Shown here in pieces: positions 4,951 through 6,497 of a DNA stretch of 6,497 nucleotides; the stretch's first letter is position 1, and each line of letters opens with the position of its first letter. The position numbers and the translations under genes were made by a program. The DNA lies in assembly GCA_002368685.1 (NCBI GenBank), contig DFEN01000158.1, positions 1 to 6,497 of the forward strand, written 5' to 3'. The notes below the pieces were generated by a model, which worked only from the letters and a program-made list of their open reading frames with translations, did not search any database and had not been told where the DNA came from. Source of the DNA: Lachnospiraceae bacterium UBA3801 (GTDB taxonomy: Bacteria > Bacillota > Clostridia > Lachnospirales > Lachnospiraceae).

Positions 4951-5723
4951 TACTTGTCACCTCCTTCTAGATCAAGGGATTCACTCTGAGATTCAGGTAT
5001 CTCATTCTCGTTCTCATCTTCATCCACTTCCACCGACGAGAAGAATTTGTAAGCATCGCTCACGAGGTAATCCTCTGTCTTTCCAAAGAATAACTGTTTA
5101 TGTCCTAAATGAAGTATACGATTTGAATATCTTACTGCTGTACTTATATCATGAGAAATCATTATGATGGTGACGCCCATATCATTAAGGGACTTCACCA
5201 TACGGTACATTTCCTCTGTAACCTTTGGATCGAGTCCTGCAACTGGTTCATCCAGAAGGATCAACTCAGAGGTAGCGCAGAGCGCCCTTGCGAGAAGAAC
5301 TCTCTGCTGCTGTCCACCTGATAGATTTCTAAAGGTCTTCTTTCTCAGATCCCATGCATCTAGCTTTCTGAGACAATCGACTGCGCGTTTCTTTTCCTCT
5401 TTATTATAAAAGGGTCTAAGGCCTGTTTTAGAAAGATTACCAGAAAGAACTATTTCCCAGACACTCGCCGGGAAATCCTTCTGAACAATTGTCTGCTGAG
5501 GTAGATAACCTATATCCTTAGGTCCCAGCTCCTCGCTGAAACTAATCTCCCCCTTCACAGGCGGAATCAGGCGAAGGAGAGTCTTCATAAGAGTACTCTT
5601 TCCTGCACCATTTTCTCCAACTATACAGAGGTAATCTCCCTTTTCAACAACGAACTTTATATGCTTCGTTAAAGGAATACCATCATATCCAGTTGTAATA
5701 TCCTTGACCTCAATATAATTCAT
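4950..5723 (-). CDS. znuC: Metal (zinc/manganese) ABC transporter ATP-binding protein
   Basis: Cytoplasmic ATPase that drives metal import through the neighbouring permease. All motifs are intact in 257 residues: Walker A GENGAGKST (36-44), Q-loop 'YLPQQ' (73-77), signature LSGGQQQR (134-141), Walker B LILLDEP (154-160), D-loop AGLD (162-165) and switch histidine H191 in 'MISHD'. The 'TGYDGIPLTKHI' start is typical of the ZnuC/AdcC group. An unusual acidic tail rich in Asp, Glu and Ser (about 230-257, 'VEVDEDENENEIPESQSE') extends beyond the core. The ATG at 5723 follows the binding-protein stop codon by one base, with AGGAGA (5729-5734) embedded in the end of the upstream gene. Specificity for zinc over manganese cannot be read from this subunit. 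Confidence 0.93.
   Translation of the reverse strand: MNYIEVKDITTGYDGIPLTKHIKFVVEKGDYLCIVGENGAGKSTLMKTLLRLIPPVKGEISFSEELGPKDIGYLPQQTIVQKDFPASVWEIVLSGNLSKTGLRPFYNKEEKKRAVDCLRKLDAWDLRKKTFRNLSGGQQQRVLLARALCATSELILLDEPVAGLDPKVTEEMYRMVKSLNDMGVTIIMISHDISTAVRYSNRILHLGHKQLFFGKTEDYLVSDAYKFFSSVEVDEDENENEIPESQSESLDLEGGDK
4960..4965 (-). promoter_or_regulatory. Ribosome binding site for the permease inside the ATPase gene
   Basis: AGGAGG on the minus strand lies 9 nt before the permease ATG and within the last codons of the ATPase gene, whose stop overlaps the ATG by one base. This geometry is typical of translational coupling that keeps subunits in balance. Confidence 0.75.
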
Positions 5724-5724
5724 A

Positions 5725-6497
5725 TCATTCTCCTAGCGCTTTCTTAAGCACCTCCAAATTGTCTGTCATCTTGCTTATATATGTTTCCCCAGCCTGAACA
5801 TCCTCAGATGTAACTGACTGAAGAGAATCCATAGTCATTATTTCCTGATCCTGAGACTTTGTATTTTCCTTAATAGTCTGTGCCAGTTTCTGATCACTCT
5901 TTTCTATAGTACATATAACTGGAGCTCCCAGATCATCAATCTTTCCAGCAAGGAAAACTATAGTTTCAAAACTTGCCTCAGTTTCAGCAGAACATCCTAC
6001 AAAAGCCGCATAGTAATCGAGGCCATAGTCATCCACCATATATCTAAAAGGGAATCTATCTCCGAATATAAGAGTCTTAACTTCTGCCGCATCAACCGCT
6101 TCCTGATACTGCTTATCAAGGTCAGATAGCTTGTTGTTATAGGCTTCTACATTTGCATTATAGGCAGCGGCATTTGCACTATCTTTCTCGGCCATTTTGT
6201 CTGCTATATAGCTAGTAAGAATCTGAGCATTTTTAAGGGATAACCATACATGCTCATCATACTCAATCTCACCCTCTTCGTGGTGGTGGCCTTCTCCCTC
6301 ATGTTCTTCTTCAGACTCCTCTACGTCAGTATCTTCCGCCTCAGCATCGCCATCGTGACTATCCACTTCTTCTTCAGCATCTTCATGCTCATGTTCGTCC
6401 TCTTCCTGCATGCCTTCAACGACCTCTTCTTCCTTAACAGCGTCGCCTAAAACATCCAGAAGATCAATAACCACCATATCCTTATTAGTAGCTTCCT
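5725..6497 (-). CDS. znuA: Metal ABC transporter substrate-binding protein (ZnuA/AdcA-like), N-terminus beyond window
   Basis: Extracellular metal-capturing protein of the transporter. The reading frame stays open to the window edge: upstream of the Met codon at 6477 the codons give E-A-T-N-K-D, so that Met is internal ('NKDMVVIDL' is a typical family stretch) and the signal peptide and first metal ligand lie outside. Counting from that Met, residues 16-75 form an acidic His-rich loop with seven histidines, including HHH at 64-66, the hallmark of zinc-specific members. It is followed by 'EYDEHVWLSLKNAQ' (72-85), where H76 is the expected metal ligand. The C-terminal lobe has 'LIFGDRFPFRYMVDDYGL' (136-153), 'GCSAETEASFETI' (161-173), 'TMDSLQSV' (215-222) and the last helix 'NLEVLKKALGE'. 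The histidine usually found where 'GDRFPF' lies is absent. It is the first visible gene of the operon, and its promoter is outside the window. Confidence 0.92.
   Translation of the reverse strand, partial: EATNKDMVVIDLLDVLGDAVKEEEVVEGMQEEDEHEHEDAEEEVDSHDGDAEAEDTDVEESEEEHEGEGHHHEEGEIEYDEHVWLSLKNAQILTSYIADKMAEKDSANAAAYNANVEAYNNKLSDLDKQYQEAVDAAEVKTLIFGDRFPFRYMVDDYGLDYYAAFVGCSAETEASFETIVFLAGKIDDLGAPVICTIEKSDQKLAQTIKENTKSQDQEIMTMDSLQSVTSEDVQAGETYISKMTDNLEVLKKALGE

Noticed and set aside
6250..6450. Open hydrophobic frame on the plus strand, resembling a small membrane protein
   Set aside because: It is the complement of the Glu/Asp/His-rich loop of the binding protein; GAA/GAT codons read in reverse give Phe, Leu, Ile and Val. 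The hydrophobicity is an artefact.

Overview
The window most likely comes from the chromosome of a low-to-moderate GC Gram-positive anaerobe of the Clostridia, probably Lachnospiraceae. The evidence is strong GGAGG-type ribosome binding sites, intrinsic terminators with T tracts, a Cys-lipobox lipoprotein, and protein families common in that group: a PD-(D/E)XK family transposase/nuclease, a DUF5684 membrane protein and a clostridial-type zinc-binding protein. The assignment rests on family resemblance only.

Layout. (1) Positions 1-1120: a Rpn/PDDEXK_2-type nuclease gene on the minus strand (44-865), with its terminator at 9-35. Upstream is a leader of about 220 nt carrying three consecutive inverted repeats (922-1060) and a likely promoter at 1092-1120. 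(2) Positions 1151-1740: a lone plus-strand gene for a small DUF5684-type membrane protein (1230-1646), with an extended -10 promoter, followed by a 16-bp palindrome and a strong bidirectional terminator. (3) Positions 1800-3297: a minus-strand gene for an unusual protein whose first ~350 residues resemble a shrunken, motif-poor Hsp70/DnaK and whose last ~105 residues are GrpE-like. It has its own extended -10 promoter. (4) Positions 3297-6497: the 3' part of a minus-strand zinc/manganese uptake operon, in order substrate-binding protein (cut by the window edge), ATPase, permease and a lipoprotein, closed by a terminator that overlaps the lipoprotein stop codon.

How the genes work together. 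The binding protein, ATPase and permease form an ABC transporter of the ZnuABC/AdcABC type. They are tightly coupled: one base between the first two genes and a one-base TAATG overlap between the next two. The lipoprotein lies 45 bp further on with no visible terminator between, so it is probably co-transcribed and may be an accessory surface factor for metal handling. The DnaK-like/GrpE-like gene stands alone between terminators. It is the most unusual item in the window: a degenerate chaperone domain joined to its own family's nucleotide exchange factor in one chain.
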